Below are positions 8,966 through 18,575 of a stretch of DNA of 64,000 bases, in pieces (position 1 is the first letter of the stretch; every line of letters starts with the position of its first letter). The position numbers and the translations under genes were made by a program. Under the pieces are notes generated by a model. That model searched no databases and was not told where the DNA came from. It was given only the letters and a program-made list of their open reading frames with translations. This DNA comes from Cyclobacterium marinum DSM 745 (GTDB lineage: Bacteria > Bacteroidota > Bacteroidia > Cytophagales > Cyclobacteriaceae): the NCBI RefSeq assembly GCF_000222485.1, contig NC_015914.1, positions 62,001 to 126,000 on the forward strand, given 5' to 3'.

Positions 8966-11900
8966 TTATTTTTTAATTACTATTTTTTCACCTTCTTTTG
9001 TTAATATCAGCTGACCGAAGCCATCGGCTAAAAACTGATCCATTACCACCTCCGTATCATCCGGGATGATTAGCAGCTTATTGCCCTCATCATTCAGAAT
9101 AATATTACCCTCAGCATCCGCTAGGTAGTCCCAGTTGATTACCGAAGCTTCACCCTCTGTAAAGTTGATGGTAATCACAGCTGTCACCTGACCGTCTCCC
9201 GTGATCCGTACATCCTGCACCTGCACACCATCCTTCACAAAGACCCGGTGCAACACCTGCCCATCTACTATTATCGACCGCAATCCGGGCTGAGCAAGAA
9301 GGCTGTAAAGACCATTTAAACGGTTTTTAAAAGTGCTATAATCAGGGCTTAAAAACACCCCTTGCAGCTTAATTTCCCGTGCCTCAATCTTATTCACCCT
9401 TTCCGACTCATAAGGCCAGCTCGTTATAGTCAAACCCTTTGGCGCAGGTCTATTATAACTTTGTTCTAGTCGAAGGAAAATAAACCCAAGATCCGCAAAA
9501 GAACGGCTATCAATCCCTAGCTCATTACCCAAGTCACTCGGCTCCACCACGGGCGCATTGATATAAACAACAGGCTGTCTAAATGGAATATCCACCAAAT
9601 ACCAGCCCTCGCTGATATGCTCCGCCTTCACCTCTCCATTCACCATCACATTCCAGCTACCTAGCTCACACTCCAAAAGGGCTACCGAGTCCAGCGCAGA
9701 AATATGCGCATACAGATCATATAGCTTAGCAAGCCCATCCGCCTGATCATCACCCTTAAGTAATCCGGTAAGAAGGATATCCCGCCCAGACCACCTGATC
9801 TCAGGCCCCGCCACATACGGCTCTATTCCGTCCTGGTCTTCCCAGTCGTGAAAGGTCTTACCAATCCGCTCCGGCATATCCCAACAACCCGAGATTGCCA
9901 GATTCGTATTACCCGACTGTCTCGGAATGAACCCAAACCGCTCAGCCAGATCAATATTGTTCAACTTATAAATCCCTCTCAATACATCCTCTTCCGGTGC
10001 TTCCTCTTCCTGTGGCTCTGGCTGTGCCAACGGCTCCGGCACCTGCTCCGGCTCCACTCTTGCATTAGCCATACTACCTGTCAATTCCGAGAAAGCATAC
10101 ACTGTAGCATTCTCCGCAGGCATGGTAAATTCAAAGCTTTTCGTTTCTGCAATCACCTCACCATCCTGCATCCAGTACAAGAAAGTCCAACCCGTATTAT
10201 TAGTAGCCATTAAAGGCACCTTATCGCCCGCCTCATAGTCGCCCGAACCAGTCACCGACCCGGCTAAACCAGGAGAGGATACCACGGAAAGTGAAAAAAA
10301 AACAGGTGCCGATTCTTCAAATTCTGCCGTAAGTACAAGGTTCTGCCCCCCCATATTGAAGTTAAATTCGGGGTTAGTGGTCTGCTCCACCGCCCCATTC
10401 TTCCACCTTACAAATCGATACCCTTCCGCAGCAGTTGCCCGAAGCTGCACTATCTCCCCAGTCTCATAAGGGCCTGTTGTAATCTCTTCCACAGTACCGC
10501 CCCCCTCAGGTGTCACCTCTATGGTTACCGTATAGGTAGGTATTAATTCAAAATTGGCGACTAAGGGCAGATCCTCCGTACCCATAGTACCCTCATAGTA
10601 TGGCTGATCATAAAAATAAAGCCCGTAGATCGTCCAATCTACAAACCGATACCCCGGCGCAGGTGTAGCCTCTATTTCAAAATCTTCATCTTCTGCATAA
10701 GGTCCCGAGGTGATTTCTTCCACGGTGCCTCCTTCCGGTGGATTGGCTGATAATGTAACATCCCATTTGGGTATGTCTTCAAATTCCGCTACTAGGTCAT
10801 AACCATAACCAGCTACAAAATAACTGTGTGGATTTTCGGTACTAAAAAGATCCCCCTCAACCGACCAACGGACAAAACGTTTACCTGCTGCCGGACTTGC
10901 TGTAAGAGTAACCGAAGTGCCGTTTTCGTGCGGGCCTGCGGGGCTTTCTGAGGCTGTCCCTGCGCCTGATGGACTTACTGTAAGAGTGTTCTCATACACC
11001 CGTACAAACACAGCAGTCAACGCCCTGTCCTCCGTCACTGAAAACACATAAGGATTAGCTGTGCTAACTGTAGCACTATCTTCCTCCCATCTCTTAAAAA
11101 TATAACCTGTTGCAGGCGTAGCTGTTAAAGTTGCGTTTTCACCTTCCGTGATTGTCCCCTCTCCGCTTACAGTACCCGATCCGCTTACCGATGTAGTAAT
11201 CTCATGCGTGGTATCTTCCGCTTCAGACAGTAAATGCCAGTTTGTCCCAGCGTTATCTTCAACATGTGTTTTAGCCTCCGAAGCTGTCATTACCGGTATA
11301 GGGTAGCGGTAATTAGCCACGCTAGGTGGTACCCACGTTACTTTTTCTGGTCGTATTTCCCCTATATTACTACTTACAAAACCCTCTATATGGCAATTAA
11401 CAAGCTTCAATCCTGACTCTTTTGGGCTATTCCCATCATTATCCCTTCTTAATTCTCCTCCATTTTCAAACCAAGTACCTTCCACATATACCTGTGCCTC
11501 TGCGTCTATATCCAGCATATTTGAGCTTGTAGGTTTGGTTACAGCCGTCGCATAAGAAGGATTCCATTTGAAGAGGCAATTAAGAATATGTATCTGGCCA
11601 AAACGTGCCTTGGGCTGTCTCGATGCATTATTCTCAAAACTGCAATAAATCAATGAGATCTTTAAAAGCCCCCTGTTTGCTATTTGTGTATCAGAATAAC
11701 CGATCAGCATAACTCGTTGACCATTTCTGAACCTTGTGTTCGATACTGTTATATAGTTAGACAGGTTAGTGTCTATCATGCCATCAGCATATTGACTATC
11801 TGTGGTATTATAGGAGAAATTAACATCCATATCACAGTAATCAAACCAACCACCCTCGCAAGAATTGACTGTGAAATGATCCAATTCCGCCTCACCGCTA

Positions 11901-13951
11901 CCCGTGCCCCAAGGGTAAAATGGCCCTTTTCTTCCCCAGTTCCTCCAAATAAAGTTTGTGGAATCCACACAGCGGATTTCTGCACCGGATATGGTCTGCC
12001 CAAAAAGAGCTAAAACAGTTTTATTATGCCATTCATTTATAGTATAAACAGTAGGCGAACTCAGTACAATGTCCGAGCCTGTGTATACATACACTTTTGG
12101 GGAGTTGTCTCCGTTATCCTCATCCGCATCTATATGCGTCCACAGCTCAGTCCAGGTTTTACACTCCACCATCTCACCCCCGGCTCCACCTTGCACTCCC
12201 TTTCCTGAATCATACACACCAGCCCAACCCCCTGGCTTCTCTATTATAGCAGAAGCTTCCACCGCTCCGATAGCCGGAGCCGCAGAAACCTTATTCCCTT
12301 GAATATCCCTAGAATAACCAAGATCAGTACCCGCCCCATTTAAAGCGTGAATATCCGCAGACGTACTATTATTAGCTGACCCGGCACCCATCGACCCTGA
12401 AAGCCCGGAATAATTAGTATTCTTCACCACCACCGCAGCACTCGGATCTAAATTAAGTCCACCACTCCCCGAGAAGGTATTCATAGCAGAGCCGTTCTCT
12501 ATCCTTGTATCAGAACCAGCATGACTATACACCTGAAATCCCCATCCAAGTGTATTACTTGCATCCACATAAGAGAAAAGCGTATTAATAGCCCCATAGG
12601 CCACTTGGAAACCTCCCTCACATTCAATCAACTTAATTCGCTCGAACCGAACGCCATTAGGATTATCCGTTGTGCCTCCCTGCCTGCCAAAATAACCCGC
12701 TTGCTTTGCGCCTTTGATTATTATATCCGAAAAACCGGAAGTGCTGGTGATATTATAATCACCCCCCACACCATCATTTGCAGCATGCACATAGACAACT
12801 AAAGCATTTGCCAACCCTTCTAGGTAGCACCATTGATATGTTTGGTACCCTGCCCTAACTTGTAATCCTAAATTATCCGGACTAATATCATCGCAAATAC
12901 AGACCATGTATTTGATTTCCACATTAGGTCTATGCGCAGCTTGAGCGCAAGGTATTTCTGTACCTATATCACCATCCAAGCTATGTAGGGTATTATCAGT
13001 ATAGCCCTTATTATTATGAACAGTTACCCCCTCAGACTCTATTTTAAAGCCTCTATACTTTGTTTGATTGGTTTCAATGTCAATAAAACGGCAATTTCTG
13101 TTAGCCTCATTCCCGGCAATAGCGTCCGAGGTAGGTAGATAAATTAGCCCATCTTGATATTTTGTGTTAGCAGATTTCAGCCGATGCCCCTCTATATTGT
13201 CTCCCGCAGGCTTTACAAGGAAATGACCCACATCCTCACAGTTATCATTGTAAGTCTCAAAGTCATATATTTCAAAATTATGGCATACATCCGCTTCCAC
13301 TATCGGGGCATTCCCCCAAGGGATCGTCCCAATACTCACAAAGTGACCTGATGCTCCGGTCATGTTTATCTTAGGACGGGCACCTTGGCCCCATGCGCCC
13401 ATACGGATGAAGTCAGGATAAGCCCCGCCTACCTTGGGATTAGTGAACTCGTTTCTATCATTACTGTAGGTATTTGCCCGCTTATAGAAATACGTCTTAC
13501 CAGCTGTTCCCGTACTGCTCCCGTAGTTATTAAGTTTCAAAAATGGTTTTGCCCTAGTCCCGTCCGAGTCCCCCCCCGCATAACTGCTGTCAAAAAATAC
13601 ACAGTCCGCCGTAGGTATTACCTTGATGTTACAGGTCGTATCCATATAATACCAATCGTAGACCTTCACACGAACGGTAATACTTTTATCACCACTAAGA
13701 TTGGTTGGGTCTGTAACCGTAAGTTCTCCGGATGTGCTGTTAATTGCAAAAGTTCCGTCCTCATTTCCTCCAAGGATATCAAAAGTATAACTAGATTCAG
13801 TAAGAGAGATTCCCCATTTTTGCTTGGCGAAATAAGGATGAGACCAGAGGTAATTCACCGCCCCTATATTGTCGCCAACGATGGCATTGGCAGGAACGAT
13901 ATATTTCTGCGCATCATGGGTGATTGGATGTAATGTAATATGTATAGCCAT
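8966..13951 (-). CDS. Giant tail spike fused to a distal-tail-like domain
   Basis: 1661 residues. In order: a cadherin-like module at the N-terminus ('FAINSTSGELTVTDPTNLSGDKSITVRVKVYD', split here by position 55-110); a long parallel beta-helix-type region (about 115-900) with runs such as 'NCRFIDIETNQTKYRGFKIES' and 'SLIYCSFENNASRQ'; five divergent InlB-type repeats (about 915-1292), each ending 'GYxFxxW...AxF'; a Pro/Glu-rich hinge (about 1297-1325); and a C-terminal ~330-residue part whose 'LNNIDLAERFGFIPRQSGNTNLA...', 'WSGRDILLTGLLKGD' and repeated 'IKLQGVF' modules resemble a Dit-type distal tail protein. It follows the tape measure by 2 bp, the expected Dit position. The fusion of spike and Dit functions is unusual. 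Confidence 0.75.
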   Translation of the reverse strand: MAIHITLHPITHDAQKYIVPANAIVGDNIGAVNYLWSHPYFAKQKWGISLTESSYTFDILGGNEDGTFAINSTSGELTVTDPTNLSGDKSITVRVKVYDWYYMDTTCNIKVIPTADCVFFDSSYAGGDSDGTRAKPFLKLNNYGSSTGTAGKTYFYKRANTYSNDRNEFTNPKVGGAYPDFIRMGAWGQGARPKINMTGASGHFVSIGTIPWGNAPIVEADVCHNFEIYDFETYNDNCEDVGHFLVKPAGDNIEGHRLKSANTKYQDGLIYLPTSDAIAGNEANRNCRFIDIETNQTKYRGFKIESEGVTVHNNKGYTDNTLHSLDGDIGTEIPCAQAAHRPNVEIKYMVCICDDISPDNLGLQVRAGYQTYQWCYLEGLANALVVYVHAANDGVGGDYNITSTSGFSDIIIKGAKQAGYFGRQGGTTDNPNGVRFERIKLIECEGGFQVAYGAINTLFSYVDASNTLGWGFQVYSHAGSDTRIENGSAMNTFSGSGGLNLDPSAAVVVKNTNYSGLSGSMGAGSANNSTSADIHALNGAGTDLGYSRDIQGNKVSAAPAIGAVEASAIIEKPGGWAGVYDSGKGVQGGAGGEMVECKTWTELWTHIDADEDNGDNSPKVYVYTGSDIVLSSPTVYTINEWHNKTVLALFGQTISGAEIRCVDSTNFIWRNWGRKGPFYPWGTGSGEAELDHFTVNSCEGGWFDYCDMDVNFSYNTTDSQYADGMIDTNLSNYITVSNTRFRNGQRVMLIGYSDTQIANRGLLKISLIYCSFENNASRQPKARFGQIHILNCLFKWNPSYATAVTKPTSSNMLDIDAEAQVYVEGTWFENGGELRRDNDGNSPKESGLKLVNCHIEGFVSSNIGEIRPEKVTWVPPSVANYRYPIPVMTASEAKTHVEDNAGTNWHLLSEAEDTTHEITTSVSGSGTVSGEGTITEGENATLTATPATGYIFKRWEEDSATVSTANPYVFSVTEDRALTAVFVRVYENTLTVSPSGAGTASESPAGPHENGTSVTLTASPAAGKRFVRWSVEGDLFSTENPHSYFVAGYGYDLVAEFEDIPKWDVTLSANPPEGGTVEEITSGPYAEDEDFEIEATPAPGYRFVDWTIYGLYFYDQPYYEGTMGTEDLPLVANFELIPTYTVTIEVTPEGGGTVEEITTGPYETGEIVQLRATAAEGYRFVRWKNGAVEQTTNPEFNFNMGGQNLVLTAEFEESAPVFFSLSVVSSPGLAGSVTGSGDYEAGDKVPLMATNNTGWTFLYWMQDGEVIAETKSFEFTMPAENATVYAFSELTGSMANARVEPEQVPEPLAQPEPQEEEAPEEDVLRGIYKLNNIDLAERFGFIPRQSGNTNLAISGCWDMPERIGKTFHDWEDQDGIEPYVAGPEIRWSGRDILLTGLLKGDDQADGLAKLYDLYAHISALDSVALLECELGSWNVMVNGEVKAEHISEGWYLVDIPFRQPVVYINAPVVEPSDLGNELGIDSRSFADLGFIFLRLEQSYNRPAPKGLTITSWPYESERVNKIEAREIKLQGVFLSPDYSTFKNRLNGLYSLLAQPGLRSIIVDGQVLHRVFVKDGVQVQDVRITGDGQVTAVITINFTEGEASVINWDYLADAEGNIILNDEGNKLLIIPDDTEVVMDQFLADGFGQLILTKEGEKIVIKK
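10075..11205 (-). repeat. Five tandem InlB-type (Listeria-Bacteroides) repeats inside the spike gene
   Basis: Five successive modules of about 70-80 residues share the pattern 'sG.GTV....GpYe.Ge.V.L.AtPa.GYrFvrW......t.np......'. The diagnostic phrases are GYIFKRW, GKRFVRW, GYRFVDW, GYRFVRW and GWTFLYW. Such stalk modules space adhesion domains from a surface. Copy number could vary by recombination. Confidence 0.8.
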
Positions 13952-13953
13952 GC

Positions 13954-16900
13954 TTATATATCTCCTCGGTCGTAACCTGTTGAATTCTGTTTTGTATTCT
14001 TATTAATTGCCTTAAGCTGCTCCACGGTAGCCTTAAGCTCTGCCACAGCATTAGCTGTATTCTGCTCTATTGCCGCCGAACTCCGCATAATGGTAAGCGT
14101 AGCATCATAGTGCTGTTTATCCACCGTAAGTTGTTGCTCCACTGTCAGTAGGGTTCTATTGCTGATATCGTAGAAACCACGAAAAAGCCCGGCCAGCTCC
14201 GTACCCGTAGCCTCGGTTAAGTCTCTCCTAATACCCCCAGCCAAACCACTCTGTGAACTGCTATCATCTCCACTGAAAATATCAAAGCCCGATTTCTTAG
14301 CCGCTGCTTGCGCCTGTTCAAGTGCCTTGTTAAAATCAGCCGTCAAGCCCTGAGCATTCGCAAAGAAAGCCCCCAGATTCTCTGTGATCCCTTGCGTGTC
14401 TCCCGCAGCGAGATTCCCCTCAAGATCTTTCTGTAGCTGGTCAAACACATCCGAGAAAATCGAATTAAACAAGATCTGACTTACCACATTCTCCAGCACC
14501 TTCTCCACCGTTTCTCCCATCTTGATAGCGGCATTCTCCCCGGCCTCAAAGCTCTCCACCAGTGCATTCCGCACATCTCCACCCAGACCACCAACCAATT
14601 CCTTTACCACATCCGCTATCTGTTGCCTCGCAGCCTCCATCGCCTCTTCCCAATCCAACACATTTTGCACAAGCTCTTTAGACCGCTCAGAAAGCAGATC
14701 ATTCTGCAAAAGGGCCTCAGCAAGCTCCGAGTTAAAGCTTACCATACCATTTTCCATTACAGATATCAATTCCGGGTACTCCTTAAGCAAAGGCCCCAGC
14801 GTATCCACTTTCTTTTGTCCGCCAAAAATGGCAGCAAGTGCCCCCACAAGTCCTCCCGAAGCTATTCCTTTCCCTATATCTCCAATGTCAATCGCATTCC
14901 TTTGCCCCACTTTTACATAAGCATCCTCAAGGGCGGCAAGGGCCTCCATATAGTTTTTGTTCGCATCCGTAAGGCTCTCCACCCCGTCACGAATCCGCCC
15001 TTCATAATCACTCAGAAATACATTTTCGCCCAAAATGCTTTGAAGTCGGATCTGCTCATTAAGACTAAGGTTATACTGCTGTTGAAAGCCAATCAAAGAC
15101 TTATAGTAAGCCTCCTCAGCCTCCCTGCGTTGCGCAGCCGATTCGGAAAGAATATTCATAATCCTAACCACCCCGCTAATGGCCGCACTCGCCACGTCCG
15201 CCTGAGTAGCCGAATCATCAAACATCGTAAGCACATCATTTACCCCGGTGCTCAACCCAGAGATAGAAGCCCCCAGGTTAGCAATTCCACTATTGCCCGT
15301 AGCTTCCCCTAATGTTTCCAATGACTCACCTAATCCTCCTAATGCCTGCGAAAGCTTATAGATGTCATCTAGATCACCTTTATTGATTTGAAACTCTAAT
15401 TCCTGCTCTTTTTTCAAAAGGTCATTCCTAAGATCCTCACTCATACTCTCAGAATCTAATAGATTCCTTACCTCTACAAGAGCCTGTTTTGCGGATTTCC
15501 TTGTCAAAGCCACCGTGTCATCATACAGCCGTTTATAGCTCTGTAGCTTCTTTACATTAGCATCATCTATCGCATCAAGTTCCTGCTGTTGCTGCCGCTC
15601 AGCCTCCGCTATCAGATCAGTGTCTCCATTTTTCGTAAGCTGAGCAATACGCTCATTATGCCGTTCTATGATCAACTCACGCTCAGTAGTATAGTCTGTG
15701 AGGGACTTGATCAAAGCATCATATTCCTTATCCTGAGCTACCTTCTCTTTCCCTATTTCTGCTATAATGTACTGTAGCCTTTCCTGCTGTGCCCCGCTCA
15801 GCTCTTGCCCGGATAGCTGATTAAGTTTATCATATTCCTTTAGCAAGTAATCAAAGTAAGATCCCGCCGCCTTAATCTCCGCACCGTACCTTTTCTCTGC
15901 CTCAGCTTCTCCCAAGTCTGTTTTCACCCGCTCATAGGATTCATACAGCTTCTTTTGCTCCGCAAGGCTCTGCTTAAGTTTCTCTGTATCCTGCCTGTAC
16001 AGCAAGTCACCCGTTGCCTGCTCCTCTATAGCTCCCAGTCCGGTAGTGTCAATTGGGTTTTGCTTATTCTCCGCATTAAATCGATCAATAAGCCTACGCA
16101 TCTTGTCAAACTTATCCCTAAGGGCTTGCACCTCTTCCTCATCCTTTGTATAGCTTTTTCGGGCGTACTCTTTATCCAAAGCCGCCATTTGATCAAGCAG
16201 CCTTTGCCGGGCTTCTATTGTCTTCTTAGTCTTATTCCCATCCTGCACCGTACCATCCCCAAAAATGTCAAATCCATTTTCCTTAGCGTACTTCTGAAAA
16301 TCGGTCTGGTATTTATTGTACAGGTCAAAAAATTGCTTAGCCTCCTTATCCAGCTGTGCCACCCTGCCAAGCCTATTCGCCTCAGCAAAGGCATTAATAC
16401 CACCAAGGCCCCCAAGGGCAAAGGCTTTTACTCCTCCCGTTAGGTAGTCCTCAAATCCCGCCTCTCCATTAAAGTTCGCCTGGGCTTCTGTAGTCTTTTC
16501 TATAGCCAGCTTAAGCATAGCCGCCGCTTGGGCCTTCTTAAACATAAACTGGATATACTTATCCCCGTTATCAATCTGCCACTGCTCTAGCTCATTAAAA
16601 GTCCTAAGGGAACCCGTTGTTTTACCGATCCCCTCATTATACATTTTTAGGACAGCCTCCTTATCCACAAGCCCATCCTTAGCCCCTTCAATAGCTTGAT
16701 TGAGTTCATTGACCTCAGCTATAGCTTTTGTGTAGTCACTGCTTTCCACAGCCTTATTAAAAGCTTCCGTTTTCAGTGCTGCCTCTTCTGCCGTTTGCCC
16801 GGCCTTAAAAAGTGAAGCAGCCCAGTCTATCACATCCTTACCGTAGATAGACAGCAGAGCCACACCTAGGGATAGAGCCGTTTGCCAACTCAATAGCCCG

Positions 16901-17352
16901 CTTACCACCTGCTTCCACACAGGCACAGCCTTCTGCCCTGAGGCGGTCAGGGCTTGATTTTCCACCCTCAGCCTATTGATCTCATCCGCCAGAATGGGAA
17001 TGTTATTTGATATTGCCAGAAAACCCGTTTGAGCGGAATAGGTGAAAGCTGGTAATTCCCTTGATATCTGGTTAATAGAGTTCCCCAAACCATTAAACTG
17101 GCTTTTCTGCCTTGCAGCCACGGCCCCCTGTTTGTCCATTGCTGCCGCAGACCGCTCTACAGATTTCTCAAACTCAAGCACTTCTTTAGCACTTTGGTCA
17201 TAGACCTGCTTTACTTTTGTTCCTGTACGAATAGCCGCCTTTTCGGCCGTGTCATTCACACCTGTAATATCAGCCTTAACCCTATCAGAGTCTTTTTTGA
17301 CCTCTGCGGAATTGATAAGAAATTCTACATTTATAGGATCTAAGTTTTCCAT
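13954..17352 (-). CDS. Tail tape measure protein
   Basis: 1132 residues, by far the longest helical protein here. It begins with 'MENLDPINVEFLINSAEVKKDSDRVKADI', typical of tape measures. Long coiled-coil stretches (about 350-650), a hydrophobic segment 'WQTALSLGVALLSIYGKDVIDW' region near 155-185, and a further Gly-rich hydrophobic patch around 820-850 (GKGIASGGLVGALAAIFGG) are seen. Length sets a tail of roughly 170 nm by the usual 1.5 Å per residue rule, which is inference. The start overlaps the stop of the chaperone gene (17352), showing translational coupling. Confidence 0.88.
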   Translation of the reverse strand: MENLDPINVEFLINSAEVKKDSDRVKADITGVNDTAEKAAIRTGTKVKQVYDQSAKEVLEFEKSVERSAAAMDKQGAVAARQKSQFNGLGNSINQISRELPAFTYSAQTGFLAISNNIPILADEINRLRVENQALTASGQKAVPVWKQVVSGLLSWQTALSLGVALLSIYGKDVIDWAASLFKAGQTAEEAALKTEAFNKAVESSDYTKAIAEVNELNQAIEGAKDGLVDKEAVLKMYNEGIGKTTGSLRTFNELEQWQIDNGDKYIQFMFKKAQAAAMLKLAIEKTTEAQANFNGEAGFEDYLTGGVKAFALGGLGGINAFAEANRLGRVAQLDKEAKQFFDLYNKYQTDFQKYAKENGFDIFGDGTVQDGNKTKKTIEARQRLLDQMAALDKEYARKSYTKDEEEVQALRDKFDKMRRLIDRFNAENKQNPIDTTGLGAIEEQATGDLLYRQDTEKLKQSLAEQKKLYESYERVKTDLGEAEAEKRYGAEIKAAGSYFDYLLKEYDKLNQLSGQELSGAQQERLQYIIAEIGKEKVAQDKEYDALIKSLTDYTTERELIIERHNERIAQLTKNGDTDLIAEAERQQQQELDAIDDANVKKLQSYKRLYDDTVALTRKSAKQALVEVRNLLDSESMSEDLRNDLLKKEQELEFQINKGDLDDIYKLSQALGGLGESLETLGEATGNSGIANLGASISGLSTGVNDVLTMFDDSATQADVASAAISGVVRIMNILSESAAQRREAEEAYYKSLIGFQQQYNLSLNEQIRLQSILGENVFLSDYEGRIRDGVESLTDANKNYMEALAALEDAYVKVGQRNAIDIGDIGKGIASGGLVGALAAIFGGQKKVDTLGPLLKEYPELISVMENGMVSFNSELAEALLQNDLLSERSKELVQNVLDWEEAMEAARQQIADVVKELVGGLGGDVRNALVESFEAGENAAIKMGETVEKVLENVVSQILFNSIFSDVFDQLQKDLEGNLAAGDTQGITENLGAFFANAQGLTADFNKALEQAQAAAKKSGFDIFSGDDSSSQSGLAGGIRRDLTEATGTELAGLFRGFYDISNRTLLTVEQQLTVDKQHYDATLTIMRSSAAIEQNTANAVAELKATVEQLKAINKNTKQNSTGYDRGDI

Positions 17353-17540
17353 TACTTCCTGAACATTTTAGCGATCTCTTGACCACTCATTGTTTTTGTA
17401 TCTTCTTTTGTTTTTGAAAATCCCGGTTGATCAGCTATCATCAGCAGTATTTGCGCCCGGGGGACTTTCCACAATATCTCATGCATTGTCCACCCAAATG
17501 TTTTCGCCACTGTGTGATAATAGCCAAAAGGGCTATTCAT
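17352..17540 (-). CDS. Tail assembly chaperone, 3' (frameshifted) part
   Basis: 62 residues if started at ATG 17540, but more likely the distal half of a fused chaperone made by -1 frameshifting from the gene ending at 17552. The frame is open upstream to about 17650 and reads 'GELKPTGMNSPFGYYHTVAK', flowing straight into this ORF. It contains the 'SPFGYYHTVAKTFGWTMHEILW' type signature (16-37) of the second chaperone of siphophage G/GT pairs. It sits directly before the tape measure, the standard position. Confidence 0.75.
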   Translation of the reverse strand: MNSPFGYYHTVAKTFGWTMHEILWKVPRAQILLMIADQPGFSKTKEDTKTMSGQEIAKMFRK

Positions 17541-17551
17541 GCCCGTAGGCT

Positions 17552-18037
17552 TTAACTCCCCTTTTGATCCTGACCCAGCCTCGGACTCGTCAGCCTCATC
17601 AGCCGAACCGATCTGGTAGTACTCATGAAATCCGAAACGCCGCCATATAGTAGCAGGATGTTAGCAATCACCAGCAACTCCTCAGGCTTACAATGCCACC
17701 TGAGGTACCAAGCCAAAGGCTTAGTAAACAGCTTGCCTGACCAGTAGCCATTCAGCACAGCACAGGCCACACATTTGTTAATTACCTTTCCATGCACAGC
17801 CATCACGGCCAGTGCCCGCTCATGTGTGATATCTTGCAGCTTCTCTTGTGTTAGGCCCGTGCCCAGGTAGTAAGAAGCCACCCTCATCATAGTCCCTTCT
17901 AAGGGGCTTCGTACTGTCAATGATATTTTTTTTCTACCGAAAAGGCGCAAAAAAAGGGGCGCACGCATCTGTACCCGTGCGCCCCTTTTCAATATCATAT
18001 CAGCGGCCATTTTCTCTGTTGCCATTCCTTTCTCCAT
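17552..18037 (-). CDS. Tail assembly chaperone, 5' part
   Basis: 161 residues in frame 0. The first ~120 residues (RVQMRAPLFLRLFGRKKISL, 'HERALAVMAVHGKVINKCVACAVLNG', 'WYLRWHCKPEELLVIANILL') look like a helical structural or chaperone protein. The last 25 residues turn into an Arg-rich tail (MSTTRSVRLMRLTSPRLGQD) that does not look like selected protein, while the -1 frame over the same bases reads 'FHEYYQIGSADEADESEAG', a natural continuation. A slippery A AAG GGG heptamer lies at 17558-17564 (minus strand), two codons before the frame-0 stop. Start overlaps the stop of the tube gene at 18037. Confidence 0.75.
   Translation of the reverse strand: MEKGMATEKMAADMILKRGARVQMRAPLFLRLFGRKKISLTVRSPLEGTMMRVASYYLGTGLTQEKLQDITHERALAVMAVHGKVINKCVACAVLNGYWSGKLFTKPLAWYLRWHCKPEELLVIANILLLYGGVSDFMSTTRSVRLMRLTSPRLGQDQKGS
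17558..17564 (-). promoter_or_regulatory. Candidate -1 ribosomal slippery site A AAG GGG
   Basis: On the minus strand AAAGGGG is in the X XXY YYZ register for frame 0 (..CAA AAG GGG AGT TAA). A -1 slip would join the 161-aa ORF to the 62-aa ORF. An alternative upstream shift point lies near GGATTTC (about 17624-17632), where the -1 frame protein begins to look natural. Which is used cannot be decided from sequence alone. Confidence 0.5.
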
Positions 18038-18552
18038 TACTCCTCTGCGGGTGGATCAGCTATAGTTACCGGCGGTACACCGTCCACCAACGGCGTCATC
18101 ACTTTGATGGAGATTTCCAAAAGGAAAATTCCATTTCTCGTGGGGGTAAGGTTCCGTTTTGCTGTCACCTTCCCTCTGTTGATAGTGAACTTAGTCCCGT
18201 CGGCAGTCACTATTTCTATAGACTTCTCTATATTCACAGGGCCTCGGGGCTTATTCCACACGTCCGGTTCATCCACCACCTCTGTTACAGTTCCCCCGGC
18301 CCATAGCGCAAGCGTGTCCGCAGGTGTGTCCATTAGTGAGAAATTAAGCGTTTCCACGCCCGGGTTTTGAATGGTGATCACGGGGTCAAGTTCCCGCTCA
18401 GCATAGTGGTTAGTCTCCTCCCCATCAGCCACCGTCCAGGTACCCGTGTCTCTATAGATCCTACCCACATCTTCCAGACTGGTAGGAAGTCCGGTGACGG
18501 CATCTATACCGCCTACCTTCATACTCGTAATTCCAAATGCTACTCTAGACAT
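18037..18552 (-). CDS. Major tail tube protein
   Basis: 171 residues, mostly beta, starting 'MSRVAFGITSMKVGGIDAVT' and carrying a C-terminal 'NLTPTRNGIFLLEISIKVMTP' strand pair, as in phage tube proteins of the lambda gpV/Hcp fold. Position immediately upstream of the tail chaperones and tape measure fits. It shares an identical 17-bp leader element (18559-18575) with the major capsid gene, consistent with high expression. There is no sheath gene nearby. Confidence 0.75.
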   Translation of the reverse strand: MSRVAFGITSMKVGGIDAVTGLPTSLEDVGRIYRDTGTWTVADGEETNHYAERELDPVITIQNPGVETLNFSLMDTPADTLALWAGGTVTEVVDEPDVWNKPRGPVNIEKSIEIVTADGTKFTINRGKVTAKRNLTPTRNGIFLLEISIKVMTPLVDGVPPVTIADPPAEE

Positions 18553-18558
18553 TTCTTT

Positions 18559-18575
18559 GTTGGTTTAGTTTTCTT
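18559..18575 (-). promoter_or_regulatory. 17-bp leader element shared with the capsid gene
   Basis: AAGAAAACTAAACCAAC on the minus strand, ending 6 bp before the tube start codon; an identical copy is at 21405-21421 before the capsid gene. Here it also encodes the end and stop codon of the preceding gene, so the identity is not explained by protein coding. It may promote translation. Confidence 0.4.

Noticed and set aside
13385..13933. 182-residue rightward frame opposite the spike gene
   Set aside because: Antisense to a long, clearly structured coding frame; no start context and no recognisable motif.
14522..15312. Two overlapping rightward frames opposite the tape measure gene
   Set aside because: Shadow frames produced by the biased codon use of the helical tape measure protein.
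17920..18306. 128-residue rightward frame across tail chaperone and tube genes
   Set aside because: Antisense to two well-supported genes and spans their boundary.
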